64,000 bases of DNA from Leptolyngbyaceae cyanobacterium JSC-12. Lineage in GTDB: Bacteria; Cyanobacteriota; Cyanobacteriia; Leptolyngbyales; Leptolyngbyaceae. The notes below the pieces were generated by a model. That model made no database searches. It was not told the DNA's origin and worked only from the letters and a program-made list of their open reading frames with translations. Of the stretch, positions 63,612 through 64,000 are shown one piece after another; position 1 is the first letter of the stretch, and each line of letters starts with the position of its first letter. The translations under genes and the position numbers were made by a program. The DNA is taken from NCBI GenBank assembly GCA_000309945.1, contig CM001633.1:4590058-4654057 (forward strand). The letters run 5' to 3'.

Positions 63612-63729
63612 TCCTGGCATCGAGCTATTTTTGCGGGACGCAGCCGTCCAACTATCTTTGCCGCAGATGCGTTTCACACCTGAGTTCGGGAAGGGTCAGG
63701 GTGGAGCCACATCGCCATAGACACCAGGA
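63612..63729 (-). rRNA. rrf: 5S ribosomal RNA
   Basis: Read on the minus strand it begins TCCTGGTGTCTATGGCGATG, has the conserved loop CCCGAACTCAGGTGTGAAAC and ends in GATGCCAGGA, with ends that pair (TCCTGG with CCAGGA). Length is about 118 nt, as usual for cyanobacteria. It lies downstream of the 23S gene in the rRNA operon order. Confidence 0.95.
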
Positions 63730-63862
63730 GATAGATATGAGAACTAAACAATTGCGACCAAGAATGTGGGTGTAAGTTGTGGATAAAGGGAACTGGGAAC
63801 TAGCAGCACCGGATGAAAGCTGCATAGAGGAAGAAGCTGGTTAAGCCAATGAATAAGGAAGT

Positions 63863-64000
63863 GAGGTCAAGCCCTCAGGCTATTAGTACGTCTCGACTGC
63901 ATGCATTACTGCACTTCCATCTAACGCCTATCAACGGGTCGTCTACCCGTGACCTTACTGGCTTAGAGCCATGGGAGCACTCATCTTGAGGTGGGCTTCC
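63863..64000 (-). rRNA. rrl: 23S ribosomal RNA, 3' end (partial)
   Basis: The minus strand from the window edge reads into the conserved 23S 3' terminus, including GTCGAGACGTACTAATAGCC and the end GAGGGCTTGACCTC. The gene is cut by the window edge. About 130 bp of spacer (63730-63862) separate it from 5S, with no tRNA. The exact 3' end is within a few nt of 63863. Confidence 0.93.

Overview
The window is chromosomal DNA of a filamentous cyanobacterium. The evidence is two tiny photosystem genes (psaM, psbX), a Ycf66 protein, a high-light-inducible protein, a cyAbrB regulator, the DUF2605/DUF2973 pair and the filament-integrity operon fraC-fraD-fraE, together with very frequent GCGATCGC (HIP1) octamers. 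Gene order is mosaic and most operons are short. A Leptolyngbya/Oscillatoria-like host fits, but the sequence alone does not fix genus or heterocyst formation.

Layout. 1-9.9 kb: TPR protein, psaM, TerC-family membrane protein, ndk, an AAA protein with a lost Walker B motif, a VOC protein, a sugar-nucleotide-type cupin and a histidine phosphatase. 10-14.4 kb (minus): GAF-like protein, PAS histidine kinase and a double-AAA CDC48-like ATPase in one tight operon. 14.6-19.1 kb (plus): a tandem ArsA/Get3-type ATPase directly followed by fraC, fraD, fraE. 19-31 kb: coiled-coil protein, accC, YggT, psbX, ycf66, two tandem TolB-like lipoproteins, hlip-sdhB, cyAbrB, a CbiT half of CobL, a 2H phosphoesterase, holA. 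31-45 kb: dnaJ, P-loop kinase, glgC, a methyltransferase, livF and livG split by a solitary DNA methyltransferase, an orphan antitoxin beside a decayed BrnT toxin, DUF697 GTPase, thrS. 45-51 kb: VOC protein, CocE-type hydrolase with a repeat-derived insertion, clpB.

51.4-60.9 kb is accessory DNA. It holds a complete insertion sequence with terminal inverted repeats and a 9-bp target duplication, a pentapeptide-repeat membrane protein, several unrecognised genes, an AraC fragment, an exported protein with a 34-residue membrane peptide, and an MFS transporter. The most interesting locus is at 60.1-60.7 kb: a GTA-N8-TAC NtcA-type box immediately upstream of a glutamine (glnA-type) riboswitch aptamer, which precedes an unrecognised 142-residue gene. 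A CHAT-protease/TPR gene with a paired direct repeat just upstream of a TATAAT box follows. The window ends with a bidirectional terminator, the 5S rRNA and the 3' end of the 23S rRNA, both on the minus strand.

How it fits together: housekeeping functions (fatty-acid synthesis, glycogen, respiration, translation, protein quality control) are scattered. The coherent units are the ArsA-Fra operon (cell-cell joining), the sensor kinase-CDC48 operon, the Liv ATPase pair, and the nitrogen-signalled riboswitch gene.
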